A stretch of DNA of 64,000 nucleotides from an uncultured Christensenellaceae bacterium (GTDB lineage Bacteria > Bacillota > Clostridia > Christensenellales > UMGS416). Under the pieces are notes generated by a model, which saw only the letters and a program-made list of their open reading frames with translations, was not told the DNA's origin and did no database searches. This document shows positions 17,196-27,100 of this stretch, one piece after another. A program made the translations under genes and the position numbers. The DNA lies in the NCBI GenBank assembly GCA_944376795.1, contig CALWDW010000048.1, forward strand, positions 34,088 to 98,087. Reading direction: 5' to 3'. Position 1 is the first letter of the stretch; the number at the start of each line of letters is the position of its first letter.

Positions 17196-18563
17196 ATGCA
17201 ATACATTCAGGAAAACCGGCAGACCCCTGTGCGCTGGGAGTGCGACGTGGTGGTAGCAGGCGGCGGAACCGCCGGCTTGGTGGCGGCGCTGGCTGCCGCA
17301 CGCAATGGCGCCCGCACCATTTTGGTGGAGCGCTTCGGCTACGTGGGGGGAACCATGATCAACGGCGCAGGCCCCCTGCACAGTTTCTTTAACATGTACA
17401 AGAACTTTCCCCAGACCCCCAAGACCCAAGTGGTCCAGGGCATCCCGGGAGAAATTATCCAGCGGCTGATCCCCCTGGGCGGCTGCAAGGGCCATCTGGA
17501 GCAGGAAATCGGCGCCAACTACGACTCCACCGCCACCATCATTGACTGGGAGATCTTCAAGGACGTCATCCTGGAGATGCTCCAGGAGGCCGGGGTCAAA
17601 ATTCTCCTGCACACCTGGGTGGCCGATGTGGTGATGGAGGGCGATACCCTGCGCGGCCTGATTGTGGAGAGCAAGTCCGGACGGGAAGCCATCCTAGCCA
17701 AGGTGGCGGTGGATACCACCGGGGACGCTGATGTGGCCTACCGGGCTGGGGTTCCCTGCACCAACCGGTTTGACGATTCCTCGGTGGGTATGCCCTTCGG
17801 CATGGCCCATGTGGACATTCCCCGGGCCATCCGCTTCTTTGAAGAGCATGACATGATCATGTCTTTGGTGCATGCCGACAAGGGAAGCGACTATGACAAC
17901 GTTGTCCGTGCCGGCTTTACCCTGCGCAAGCTACCGGAGTTCGACGCCTTTATGTCCAAGTCGGGCATGTGGGGGCCCATGACCTTTTCCTATCACGAAG
18001 GGGTCTTCACCTTCATCAATACCGCCAACCTGCGCAGCGTGGACGCTACCGACGTGGAGGCCGCCAGCCAGGCTGAGATCACCCTGCGGCGGCAGGTACA
18101 CCAGATGGCCGCCATGCTCAAAAAATACATTCCCGGCTTCGAAAACGCCTACATCTGCTGGACGCCCATTCACTTCGGCGTGCGGCGCACCCGCATCGTC
18201 TCCTGCGCCTATGATCTCTCCCTCCAGGAGATCGTAGACGCCGCCCGCTTCCCGGACGAGATAGCCCTCTATGGGTTCCACGACAGCGCGCCCCGGGTGA
18301 TGATCAAGGACGGAAAATACTACGGCATTCCCTACCGCGCCCTGCTTCCCCAGAAGGCGGAAGGCCTGCTGGTGGCCGGCCGGATGATCACCTCCGACTG
18401 GGAGGCCCATATGTCCACCCGGAATACGGTCTCCTGCATGGCCCAGGGCCAAGCGGCAGGCACGGCGGCGGCCATGTCCGCTCTGGCGGGGATCACCCCC
18501 CGGCAGCTGGATCCCCAGGCCCTGCGCCAGACGCTGAAGGCACAGGGAGTCTTCCTGGGATAG
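17196..18563 (+). CDS. FAD-dependent oxidoreductase
   Basis: 455 residues. The N-terminal FAD-binding Rossmann motif is VVVAGGGTAGLVAALAAA, followed by the ribose-binding acid in VERFGYVGG. DTTGDADVAYRAGVP and the C-terminal VAGRMITSDWEAHMSTRN with AQGQAAGTAAA match the FAD_oxidored family (PF12831), whose members often have no assigned substrate. It is cytoplasmic, with no Fe-S motif. Two in-frame ATGs exist. The second lies 10 bases after GGGAAGG; the first, at 17187, could use AGGAAAGG. A paralogue lies at 42143-43420. It stands alone, with a strong hairpin after it. Confidence 0.8.
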   Translation: MQYIQENRQTPVRWECDVVVAGGGTAGLVAALAAARNGARTILVERFGYVGGTMINGAGPLHSFFNMYKNFPQTPKTQVVQGIPGEIIQRLIPLGGCKGHLEQEIGANYDSTATIIDWEIFKDVILEMLQEAGVKILLHTWVADVVMEGDTLRGLIVESKSGREAILAKVAVDTTGDADVAYRAGVPCTNRFDDSSVGMPFGMAHVDIPRAIRFFEEHDMIMSLVHADKGSDYDNVVRAGFTLRKLPEFDAFMSKSGMWGPMTFSYHEGVFTFINTANLRSVDATDVEAASQAEITLRRQVHQMAAMLKKYIPGFENAYICWTPIHFGVRRTRIVSCAYDLSLQEIVDAARFPDEIALYGFHDSAPRVMIKDGKYYGIPYRALLPQKAEGLLVAGRMITSDWEAHMSTRNTVSCMAQGQAAGTAAAMSALAGITPRQLDPQALRQTLKAQGVFLG

Positions 18564-18608
18564 CGCCGGCAGATGCCGGCACGCTCCGGCCTGTATCCAA
18601 AAGAGCAA

Positions 18609-18645
18609 ACGGCGTCCCCCAGGCCTCGGGCCTGGGGGACGCCGT
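18609..18645 (+). terminator. perfect 17-bp hairpin after the FAD oxidoreductase
   Basis: ACGGCGTCCCCCAGGCC and its exact inverse enclose a 3-base loop. GATTTCC follows, so the T run is weak despite the very stable stem. Confidence 0.6.
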
Positions 18646-18842
18646 GATTTCCGGCACAGAAGCCCCGGTTTTCCCGGTCTTTTTCAAAGGCGGCAGAAGC
18701 AAGCCGTCAAGTTTCCCGCCCTCCTTCGCGGAGAGCAAAGCGCAGGCGGGCTTTTGGGCGGCAGCGGCCCCGCGTCAGGGATTCCCGGCGCGCGGCGCTG
18801 CGCGGGGTCTTTTGCCGCATATGCCGTCATGGATCCATCCAA
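18646..18842. other. intergenic stretch between convergent terminators
   Basis: About 200 bases with no ribosome site or recognisable coding sequence. Confidence 0.5.
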
Positions 18843-18877
18843 AAGGCGTCCCGTGGCCAGAGGCCGCGGGACGCCTT
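18843..18877 (-). terminator. terminator of the GH29 gene
   Basis: AAGGCGTCCCG/CGGGACGCCTT with an inner GGCC/GGCC pair. On the minus strand TTTT follows. Confidence 0.75.
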
Positions 18878-18899
18878 CCTTATCTGCTCGGAGCGGCGC

Positions 18900-20225
18900 C
18901 TACAGATCTCCCACGATCTGGAACTTCACCACGGTATCGGTCTCATCGGGCAGCGGATAGGTGCCCGCACCGGGGCCGAAGTTGATGAAAGCATGCTCGG
19001 TCACGCCGTTGATGTTGAAGGAGACCACCTTGGGGATCTCCGCGCCGTCAGCCACGCGCCGAGGCTCGACAATCTTGCCTCCCAATCCCACCAAGGCCAT
19101 GGGGCCAATGGGCGCCTCCAGGATGTGGGCATAGAGGGTGTCCCCCTTGCGGGTGTACCAGCCCCACTCGGGCTTCTCAATGCCCGCCGGGCCGCAGCCG
19201 TAGATAGACTCGCCGTTCTTGGCCATCCACCGGCCCATCTCCTCCAGGATGGCCAAGGACTGCTGGGGGATCCGTCCCTTGGCGTCCGGGCCCACGTTCA
19301 GCAGGAGGTTGCCGCCCTTGCTGACGCATTCCACCAGCTTCCGAACCAGGAGCTTGGCAGGCTTCCAATAGGAATCGGCGGCGGCATAGCCCCAGTTGTT
19401 GTTCATGGTGATGCAGGCCTCCCAAGGCACCGGATCGCCCAGTACGTTGCGGATGCCCTTGGCGGGAATGATCTGTTCGGGGCTGACAAAGTCGCCGGCG
19501 TAAATGCTGGGCTCGGCCTGGAGCAGAGTACCCGTCTCGGCGGCGTCCCCTTCGCCCGAACCCTCCAGCCGGTTGTCGATGATTACGTCGGGCTGCAGCG
19601 ACCGGACCATCTGGATCAGCTTGGTGGCCTCCCACTTCTCCCCCGCCATGCCGGGATAGGAGAAGTCAAACCACAGGATATCAATCTTGCCATAGTTGGT
19701 GCAGAGCTCCCGCACCTGGTTATGGAAGTACTGGATATACCGGGAGAAATCCCGCCCCTGATCGGGATAATCGGGGTTGCCCCGCATGGGATGGATGGAA
19801 TCGCTCTCATGGGGATAGTCGGGGTGATGCCAATCCAGCAGCGAGTAATAGAAGCCCACCTTAAGCCCTTCGGCCCGGAAGGCGTCCACATACTCCCGCA
19901 CCAGGTCCCGTCCGGCCTTGGTATTGGTGGCCTTGTAGTCGGTGTAGGCGCTGTCGAAGAGGCAGAAACCATCGTGGTGCTTAGTGGTCAGCACAGCGTA
20001 CTTCATGCCCGCCGCCTTGGCCGCCTTGGCCCAGGCCTTCGGGTCATAGTCTACCGGGTCAAACTCATCAAAATACCGCTGATAATCCTCCACGGTAATG
20101 CGCTCGGCATTCCGGACCCACTCCCCCCGAGCAGGGATGGCGTAGAGTCCCCAGTGGATGAACATGCCGAAACGGTCGTGCATGAACCAGCGGGTGCGCT
20201 GGGTGCGTTTTTCGATCTCGGTCAT
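18900..20225 (-). CDS. alpha-L-fucosidase, glycoside hydrolase family 29
   Basis: 441 residues, no signal peptide. It hydrolyses terminal alpha-L-fucose. GH29 landmarks are RFGMFIHWGLYAIPARGEW, TTKHHDGFCLFDS and the nucleophile Asp of ILWFDFSYPG (near residue 187). A C-terminal beta-sandwich follows the TIM barrel. The cytoplasmic location implies imported fucosylated oligosaccharides, such as plant xyloglucan or host mucin and milk glycans; the sequence does not decide which. AAGGAGG precedes the ATG. It follows the dehydrogenase gene by 69 bases in the same direction and could share its transcript. Confidence 0.93.
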   Translation of the reverse strand: MTEIEKRTQRTRWFMHDRFGMFIHWGLYAIPARGEWVRNAERITVEDYQRYFDEFDPVDYDPKAWAKAAKAAGMKYAVLTTKHHDGFCLFDSAYTDYKATNTKAGRDLVREYVDAFRAEGLKVGFYYSLLDWHHPDYPHESDSIHPMRGNPDYPDQGRDFSRYIQYFHNQVRELCTNYGKIDILWFDFSYPGMAGEKWEATKLIQMVRSLQPDVIIDNRLEGSGEGDAAETGTLLQAEPSIYAGDFVSPEQIIPAKGIRNVLGDPVPWEACITMNNNWGYAAADSYWKPAKLLVRKLVECVSKGGNLLLNVGPDAKGRIPQQSLAILEEMGRWMAKNGESIYGCGPAGIEKPEWGWYTRKGDTLYAHILEAPIGPMALVGLGGKIVEPRRVADGAEIPKVVSFNINGVTEHAFINFGPGAGTYPLPDETDTVVKFQIVGDL

Positions 20226-20294
20226 GGGAAAAACCTCCTTGGCATAGAGTCAAGAGCATCGTAGCACAGATCATCCTCTGCGGGTATGGAGAAA

Positions 20295-21266
20295 TCAACC
20301 CACCCCGTTGACCACATTGACCAATGGCCTGCCGTCAAAGGCACGCAGAATGCAGTCGCAGGTTTCCCGCGCCATTTCCGCCCGGGCATGGGCGGTATTG
20401 GTACCGATGTGGGGGGTCAGCACGGTATGGGGGCAGGAAAAGAGCGCCGCCGGCACATGGGGCTCCTGGGGATAGACGTCCAGCCCCGCGCCGCCCAGTC
20501 TGCCTGCCCGAAGGGCCTCCGCCAGGGCGTCCGTATCCACCACGCCGCCCCGGGCGGTATTGATCAAAATGGCATCGGGCTTCATGAGAGCGAGCCGCTC
20601 CGCATTGATCATGCGATCTGTCTCCGCTGTGTGGGGCACATGGAGAGAAACCACATCGCTCTCGGCCAGCAGCGCCTCCAAGGGCCGGTACGCAACCTCC
20701 TTTTCGGCTTCTTCCTGGGGAGAACGGCGATGGCGCGACGTATACAGCACCTGCATCCCCAGTCCTCGGCAGAGCCGCGCCATGCAGCTCCCGATATTCC
20801 CCAGCCCGACGATACCCAATGTCAAGCCGTCCAGCGTGCGGCCCATGGCCTTCCCCATGCCAAAGACCGACTCCGGCTCTCCTCCGCGAAGGGCGCCGTC
20901 CAGCTCAGGCACCCGCCGGGCCACCGACAGCAGCAGCGTCAGCGCCATTTCCGCCGTCGGCAGGCTGGTGGATCGGGTCAGATTGGTGACAGGGATCCCC
21001 CGGCGCGCGGCGGCCTCCACGTCCACCCGGTCGTAACCCGCGCCATAGTTGGCAATGATCCGAAGGCGCCGGGCCGCCTCGATCACCGCTGCGGGCACCG
21101 GACCCGCCGCAAAGATCGCATCCACATCCCGGGCGGCATCCACCAGGGCCTCCGGCGTGAACGTATACGCCCCTTCGGGCGGCATAATCACCCGGCAGGC
21201 ATCAAACAGGGCCTCCATACCCCGGGTGGGAATGGAATGGGTCAACAATACGGTAGGAGCGGGCAT
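20295..21266 (-). CDS. D-isomer 2-hydroxyacid dehydrogenase (NAD-dependent)
   Basis: 323 residues. It has the two-domain 2-hydroxyacid dehydrogenase layout: the NAD-binding GLGNIG with basic residues after the second strand (TSRHRRS, which may favour NADP), catalytic Arg in NTARGGVVDTDAL, Glu in YPQEPHVP, and His in LTPHIGTNT. The likely reaction is interconversion of a 2-keto and a D-2-hydroxy acid, as in glyoxylate/hydroxypyruvate reductases or phosphoglycerate dehydrogenase-like enzymes. No ACT domain is present, so SerA is less likely. The start ATG is set by AAAAGGAGG; the frame is open six codons further upstream. Confidence 0.85.
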   Translation of the reverse strand: MPAPTVLLTHSIPTRGMEALFDACRVIMPPEGAYTFTPEALVDAARDVDAIFAAGPVPAAVIEAARRLRIIANYGAGYDRVDVEAAARRGIPVTNLTRSTSLPTAEMALTLLLSVARRVPELDGALRGGEPESVFGMGKAMGRTLDGLTLGIVGLGNIGSCMARLCRGLGMQVLYTSRHRRSPQEEAEKEVAYRPLEALLAESDVVSLHVPHTAETDRMINAERLALMKPDAILINTARGGVVDTDALAEALRAGRLGGAGLDVYPQEPHVPAALFSCPHTVLTPHIGTNTAHARAEMARETCDCILRAFDGRPLVNVVNGVG

Positions 21267-21374
21267 GCTCTGCCTCCTTTTCAAGCTGCAATCTTTCGGG
21301 CTATAGGTTTCTTCGGCTATGACGGTCTCCTGTGGGAACCTTCCCGGCCACCTGTAGGAAACCCGTCCCCAGTC

Positions 21375-21403
21375 ATCTTACCACGTCCCCCGTGCCTCGA
21401 CAA
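21375..21403 (-). promoter_or_regulatory. promoter of the hydroxyacid dehydrogenase gene
   Basis: TTGTCG, 17 bases, TAAGAT. About 100 bases of leader follow, with no known element recognised. Confidence 0.55.
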
Positions 21404-21503
21404 TATTTTATTGCCGGGTGCATATTCTTCCCTTCCTCCGCATAGCCATAGCCCAGGCGCATCCCCCCACGTTCCACCATGGGGTGCCGACGCCTCTCGC
21501 CCC

Positions 21504-21532
21504 TTGCCAAGACCTTTCCCACGTGTTACACT
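21504..21532 (+). promoter_or_regulatory. promoter of the flavin oxidoreductase gene
   Basis: TTGCCA, 17 bases, TACACT, about 40 bases before the start codon. It is divergent from the promoter at 21375. Confidence 0.6.
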
Positions 21533-21571
21533 GAGGCAATGCGATGCATGGAAAAGAAAGGAAGGACTCCT

Positions 21572-22639
21572 ATGAAACTGAATTCGCCCATTTCCATTGG
21601 CGGCCTGGAGCTCCGCAACCGGATCGTCATGCCCCCCATGGTGGTCTTCGGACTGGCACAAGAAGGATACGTAACTCCCTCCCACCTGCACCACTATCGA
21701 ACCCGCGCGGCAGCCGGCACCGGTTTGATTATCATAGAGGCTACCTGCGTCTCCTCCAGTGGCCGGCTCAGCGTGGATCAGCTGGGTCTTTGGAAGGATG
21801 AGCATATCCAAGGCATGGAGCACCTGGCCGACGTCTGCCACATCCACGGCGTTCCCGCCCTGGTGCAGCTCCACCACGCGGGCATGTCCACCGATCCTGC
21901 CACCGGACGCAAAATGGGTCCTGTCGCCATGGAAAACTACCGAGGCCATCGGGTGCACGCCCTCAGCGAAGAGGAGCTAGAAACCATTATTGCCAGCTTT
22001 GCCCAGGCGGCCCGGCGCGCCGCCGAAGCCGGCATGGACGGCGTGGAGCTCCACGGCTGCCACAACTACCTCATCGACCAATTTGTCAACCCCCGGGTCA
22101 ATACCCGGACCGATGTGTGGGGCGGCTCCCTGGAGAACCGTACCCGCCTGCCCCGGCGGATTGTGGAGGAGATCCGCAAGGTTACCCCCGACAGCTTTGT
22201 CATCACCATGCGCATGGGCGCCAACGCCCCTACGCTAGAGGAGGGCTGCGCCCTGGCGGACGCCTATATCGACATGGGCATCCAGGCGCTGAACGTTTCC
22301 TTCTCCATCCAGGACGATTTTGACGTCCCTGCCGACTATCCCTACAACCGTCTCAGTTACCTGGGCACCGTCATTGCCAAGCACGTGGCCGGCCGTGTGC
22401 CTGTAATGGCAGTGGGCGGTATCGATACCTGCCAAATCGCGGAGGATCTGCTGGAAAACTACGGCGTTGACCTGGTCAATGTAGGCCACGGCATGCTGGC
22501 TGACGACCGCTGGAGCGAAACCGCCCTGCGGGGGGAGGCGCCCCAATATCCCTGTCTGCGCTGCAAGGACTGCCGCTGGCCCCAGGTCTGTCCCCAGTTG
22601 AACCGCCGCCGGGAGGCCGACAGCCACTGCGCCATCTAG
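21572..22639 (+). CDS. NADH:flavin oxidoreductase, Old Yellow Enzyme family
   Basis: 355 residues forming one FMN-binding TIM barrel. RIVMPPMVVF, VQLHHAGM and the segment from HGCHNYLIDQF to GGSLENRTRLP are family hallmarks. The phosphate-binding region is MAVGGIDT...VNVGHGMLAD. A short C-terminal Cys cluster (CLRCKDCRWPQVC) resembles the Fe-S ligands of 2,4-dienoyl-CoA reductase-type members, but the C-terminal NAD/FAD domain of those enzymes is missing. Substrates are probably enones or enoates. The ATG behind GAAAGGAAGG is chosen over the upstream extension, which runs through the promoter. Confidence 0.88.
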   Translation: MKLNSPISIGGLELRNRIVMPPMVVFGLAQEGYVTPSHLHHYRTRAAAGTGLIIIEATCVSSSGRLSVDQLGLWKDEHIQGMEHLADVCHIHGVPALVQLHHAGMSTDPATGRKMGPVAMENYRGHRVHALSEEELETIIASFAQAARRAAEAGMDGVELHGCHNYLIDQFVNPRVNTRTDVWGGSLENRTRLPRRIVEEIRKVTPDSFVITMRMGANAPTLEEGCALADAYIDMGIQALNVSFSIQDDFDVPADYPYNRLSYLGTVIAKHVAGRVPVMAVGGIDTCQIAEDLLENYGVDLVNVGHGMLADDRWSETALRGEAPQYPCLRCKDCRWPQVCPQLNRRREADSHCAI

Positions 22640-22667
22640 GCCCCAGGCCTTATCCCGTCTATACAGA

Positions 22668-22698
22668 AAACGCGCCGCGGAAAATCCGCGGCGCGTTT
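22668..22698. terminator. bidirectional terminator
   Basis: A perfect 14-bp stem AAACGCGCCGCGGA with an AAA loop, flanked by A and T runs. It lies between the convergent OYE gene and the CotH operon and can serve both. Confidence 0.8.
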
Positions 22699-22722
22699 AG
22701 CTTTTGGAGAAGAACGGAAGCC

Positions 22723-23442
22723 CTAAGCGGCAAACTCACCCTGGTAGCTCACCAAAGTGGCGTCATAGACGCCCTGGATGCGCATGAACTCATTGACAAT
22801 ATTGGTATTCTCCCCCGAAAGGCGCAGTTCAATGGTGAGCTCCACCCCCGAAGGCGTAACCGCCTTGCTCTTCAGGCGGGCAGGCCGGGGCAGCTTATTG
22901 ACCAAGAAGTTCACCTCATTGGCGCAGTCGAAGTCATGCCGCACAATGAGGAGATACGCAAAGGACTTCCGGCCGCTGCGCAGGTACATGATGTATAGGA
23001 AGATGCCGATCACCGCCGAACCAATCAGGGCATACGCGTAGAAGCCGGTGCCCGCGCCGATCATGATGCCCGCAGCCACGGCCCAGAACATATAGACCGT
23101 GTCCATGGGATCCTTCACCGCGGTACGGAAACGGACGATGGACAGGGCGCCCACCATACCAAGGGAGAGGGTCAGGTTCGAGGTAATGCAGCGGATGATC
23201 AAAGCCGTCACCATGGTCAGCATCACCAAGGAGATGTTGAAGGAATGGCTGTAAAGCACACCGCGGAAGGTTCTCTTGTACACCCAGTAGATGAACATGC
23301 CCAGCACAAAGGACACAACGATGGCCAGCAGCAGACTGGGAATGGTCATGGAGCCTGAGGTTCCAAAACTCTCCAGCAGAGCGTTGCCGCCGATCACATC
23401 CTTGATGGTGGTGGCACCGGTAGGTGCGGGGGTGGGATTCAT
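22723..23442 (-). CDS. DUF4956 membrane protein
   Basis: 239 residues. Three or four membrane segments span roughly residues 32-150 (LLLAIVVSFVLGMFIYW, LVMLTMVTALIIRC, FWAVAAGIMIGAGTGFYAYAL). The cytoplasmic signature LGMVGALSIVRFRTAVKDP is typical of DUF4956. The C terminus is a soluble ferredoxin-like domain. Members are regularly found beside VTC-type polyphosphate polymerases and CotH proteins, as here. Its biochemical role is not established. It is the last gene of a three-gene operon, 33 bases after the polymerase. Confidence 0.88.
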   Translation of the reverse strand: MNPTPAPTGATTIKDVIGGNALLESFGTSGSMTIPSLLLAIVVSFVLGMFIYWVYKRTFRGVLYSHSFNISLVMLTMVTALIIRCITSNLTLSLGMVGALSIVRFRTAVKDPMDTVYMFWAVAAGIMIGAGTGFYAYALIGSAVIGIFLYIMYLRSGRKSFAYLLIVRHDFDCANEVNFLVNKLPRPARLKSKAVTPSGVELTIELRLSGENTNIVNEFMRIQGVYDATLVSYQGEFAA

Positions 23443-23475
23443 GGGATTCTCCTCCTTTATCCAAATTAAATCGTA

Positions 23476-24174
23476 CTAGTGGTATTCCCGACAGAGTGTA
23501 TACTTGGAGATGGCCATGCGCTGGCCCTTATGGCTCTGGAGAATGCCCAGTAGGTGCGCGGGCAGGAAGTTATCGTACTTAATCTCCAGGATCATCGTAC
23601 CCGGATCCAGGATGGGCACCGGCGAAGGGTGATCGGCAAACAGATCCCGGCTGAACTGCCCGGAATGCAGATCCCGGTCAAAGGTCACCCGCACATTGCC
23701 CGCAGGAAAGGTATAGGCCTCTCGGTAGTAGTCTACGATCACCGCCGGGCGCAGCAGCCGTGTCCGCATGTCTGCATAGAATTCGTCCAGCAGGGGATCC
23801 CGCCCCAAGGGAACGTTCATCCATTCCCCTCGGATGAGGGCCTCCGCCATTTTCCGCGTCAGCGACGTGGAATCCTTGGCGGTCATTTGGTCGAATTTCA
23901 TTTTTTTCTCCAGGTGGATGACCCGATCCTGCAGATTATAGATCCGGATCCTGTATTTTTTTCTCACCATCACCCCCGATTCCTTCTCGGTCATGGAGGT
24001 ATTGTAGATATCATCGAAGTACAGGCTGCGGATGTGATACAGCCGGTTGGACGCGTCGGCGTTACGGTCCAAGGGCATGGCGGCCAGCAGCCGGTCCCGC
24101 ATGGCCACATACTCCCCCTCGGTAATGATGTACTTCAGCTCGTAGCGGAGCTGGTGCTTTCCCATATTAGCCAT
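23476..24174 (-). CDS. VTC-domain polyphosphate polymerase-like protein
   Basis: 232 residues, a single CYTH-like tunnel domain of the VTC family (yeast Vtc4 makes polyphosphate from ATP). It has the expected basic and acidic tunnel motifs: RYELKYIIT, IRSLYFDD, RKKYRIRIY, LEKKMKFDQMTAKDS, VDYYREAY, VTFDRDL and LEIKYDNFLP. No SPX or membrane domain is fused; DUF4956 next door probably supplies the membrane part. It begins 9 bases after the CotH gene stop. Activity is inferred from fold residues only. Confidence 0.85.
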   Translation of the reverse strand: MANMGKHQLRYELKYIITEGEYVAMRDRLLAAMPLDRNADASNRLYHIRSLYFDDIYNTSMTEKESGVMVRKKYRIRIYNLQDRVIHLEKKMKFDQMTAKDSTSLTRKMAEALIRGEWMNVPLGRDPLLDEFYADMRTRLLRPAVIVDYYREAYTFPAGNVRVTFDRDLHSGQFSRDLFADHPSPVPILDPGTMILEIKYDNFLPAHLLGILQSHKGQRMAISKYTLCREYH

Positions 24175-24183
24175 AGGCTCCTC

Positions 24184-27100
24184 CTAGTCGCCAAAGTAGC
24201 GCTGCATTTCCTCGTCGGTAGCGCCAGTGATCTCTTGGATCTCCGCGCGGTAGTTGGCGGGCTTGACCCGGGCATAGTCGCGAACGGTCTCTATCTGCCG
24301 CTGCCAGGCGGTGTAACTCAGCCCCCAGCGTTCCCGATCCCGCTGCATCTCCGGCTCGATGGCCACCACAATCTCATCGATCCGGGACAGAACATGCTCG
24401 GTATTGAAGGTCTCCCGGTAGTGGTAGCCCGCCCGCTCCAGGAAGAGAGCGCGCCACTCTTCATTCTTCAGCAGAGCACAGCTCAGCGTGGTATCGAAGG
24501 CATTGCCGGAACCGTGGCCGCGGGGATCAAAGTACTCCTCCACAAAGTTGCTCTCCGGAGAACGGAAGCCCCAGTCGGTGTCGTAGAGAATCCAGCGCCA
24601 CTTGCCGTCCAGCTGGTCGCTGCGCCAGAACTTAATATTTCCCGTATCCGAGTTGTTGGAGTAGGTCTCAATGGCCACATAGTCGGCATAGTTGAGCACG
24701 TCGATCTTGGTCTGGATATACGCGTAGTCCTCAGCATTGGTCAACCCATGGGTCTTGACGTACTCTACGATGGCCATCCAATCTTCGTTGGAGCCGGTTA
24801 CCGTGTAACTGGCTTTATTGCCGTTACCGACCAGCAGGTCAATGCTCTCCTCATCGATGTTGTACCGGCTGGCCAGGAAGTGGTCGGTCACCTTCTCCTG
24901 GATGAAGTAGACCCCCCAGAACTCCCCATTGATAAAGAGCTTACAGGGCCGGAATGCCTGGGTATCCAGGTCGGTGGTATCAGCAGCTAGGGAGGAGGTC
25001 AGCACGTCCCGGATCTTGGATTGGTTCCACTCCGAAGCCCCATTACGCACAATGAAGGAATGGAACTCCGTATAGGGCCGGTCCTCAAAGAGCTGGTAAT
25101 TGAAGGTCCCCGGGCCATAGGCTCCCCGGGCCATGAGGGCAAAGCTCTTGCTCTCATTGCGCCGGGAATAAGCGCCAAAGATGCGGATCGCCGCGTTCTG
25201 GCTGATCCCTAAGGTTCCGTCGGACTCAATCAGGTCCAAATGGATGGGCACCTCTGTATTCTTGAGATAATTGGCCCCGGAATGAGGATACTCCGGATCG
25301 GCGTTGGGTCCCAGCTCGTGGATGCCCGTAACCGGGTCAAACATATCTCCCGGCTCGACCGTCACACTGACAATGGGCACGTCCCGTCCCTCACCAATAA
25401 AGATGGCGGAGGTGATGACCTCACTGTCCAGATAGCCCTCTCGGAAGGCCACAGCGCGCAGAGGCGCCGTCTGGGAAATGGTGATAGGGCCGGTATAGAG
25501 GGTATCGCTGGTATTGGGCACCGAACCGTCTAAGGTGTAGTACACCTGCGTATCCTGGGGAACCTGGATGGTCACCTCCTGGGGCTCGTCATAATTACCC
25601 GAAGCAAGGCTCAGCACCGGATTGGCCGCCCGTCCCGGGACGCCCTGGCTATTGGCCGCCCCCGGCGTGGGGTCTGTCATGTAGGCATACAGTGCGCTGC
25701 CCGGACTCCGTCCATAGGACACATTGATGGGCGTGCGGGGCATCATGCAGGTATCTACGATATTCTCCTGGGGATCGGTCAGTACAACGGTCTCCCCCTC
25801 AGCAGAGAGGCCAAAGGTCGTGTGGTATTTTTTTTTTGCGTCGGTTTCGGACGGCTGATCCCCCAAACCCGATGCGTTGATGAGGAGCTTCTCCCCCGGC
25901 GCCAGCGTGACATCCGGCAGGGTGTACAGGCCCAGCTTTCCCGGATCGTCCGTCAGGCCAAAGCCTGCCAGGCTGACGCTCTCCGTTCCAAAATTTTCCA
26001 GCTCGATGTAGTCATAGTAAACTCCGTCGGCATAGGCATAGGCGGAGACGTTATTGTTCATCACCTCGCTGATGCGAATCCCGGTGTTGTTCACCGCCTG
26101 GTTTGCCTCCTGGAAGGCATTGTATCCAACATCGTCATTGGAATAACCTGGGGTAGGCTGGCTGCGGATCTCCCACTCGTCAGAGTTCGGCACCCGGGCA
26201 TAGCTTTGGTCGCTCTCCATCGTGGGGGTAACCACCTTGTCCAGGATCTGCGCCTTATCATTGGAGAGGATCACGGTATCCTCCTGGGAATTGAGGGAGA
26301 AGGGCGCGTGCAGCGGCTGGGTCAGGTCAATGCTGTTCTTATCGCCGCAGAAAACCAGCAGGTACGCGCCAGGCTCCAGGTCGATGGACGGGAACTGCCA
26401 GCGCAGGAGGCGGTTCTCCTTGTTGGAGAGGCCGTAGCCGCCGATGTTGACCGTCTCGCTGCCCCGGTTATAAATCTCCACCCAGTCGGCGAATACGCCG
26501 TCCTCGTCCTTCAGGGTAACACGGTTTTTGACCATCACTTCGCTGATAACAATAGGAGAATTCTCCACATGCCGGGTCTCCGAGAAGGCGGCCCAGCCCT
26601 CGTCATTGTTGGCATAGCCGGGTGTGTACCGCTCGGTAGCAGACCAAACCGAATTCTCCAGCTGGGTCATGTCAATGGCATAGGACTGATCCGTGGAAAT
26701 GGGGGGAATATCTACGCTCTGGATAGGATTCCCATAGGAATCCACCAGGACCAGCGTCTCTCCCGATGAAGAGAGGCGGAAGGATGCGTGCATTTCACCC
26801 TGCACCGGCGCCTCATCCAGCCCCGAGGCATAGACAATGGCAAAGTGCCCAGGCTCCAGCGTCATCGTCGGAAACAGGAATCTTGTCCCCTTGCTGATGT
26901 CGTCGGTCAGGCCGTACCCCGCCAGGTTAATGGAGGCATCCGTGGGATTATAGATTTCAATCCAATCATAAAAGCCGCTGTCCCCCGCCGCCAGGGCCGA
27001 GTTATTGGACGTCATCAGCTCGGTAATCACCGGCTGGTTCATGCCCGATTCGGCAGGAAGGCCACTGGTGGCATCCGGCTCCCCGGACGCGGTAGTAGAA

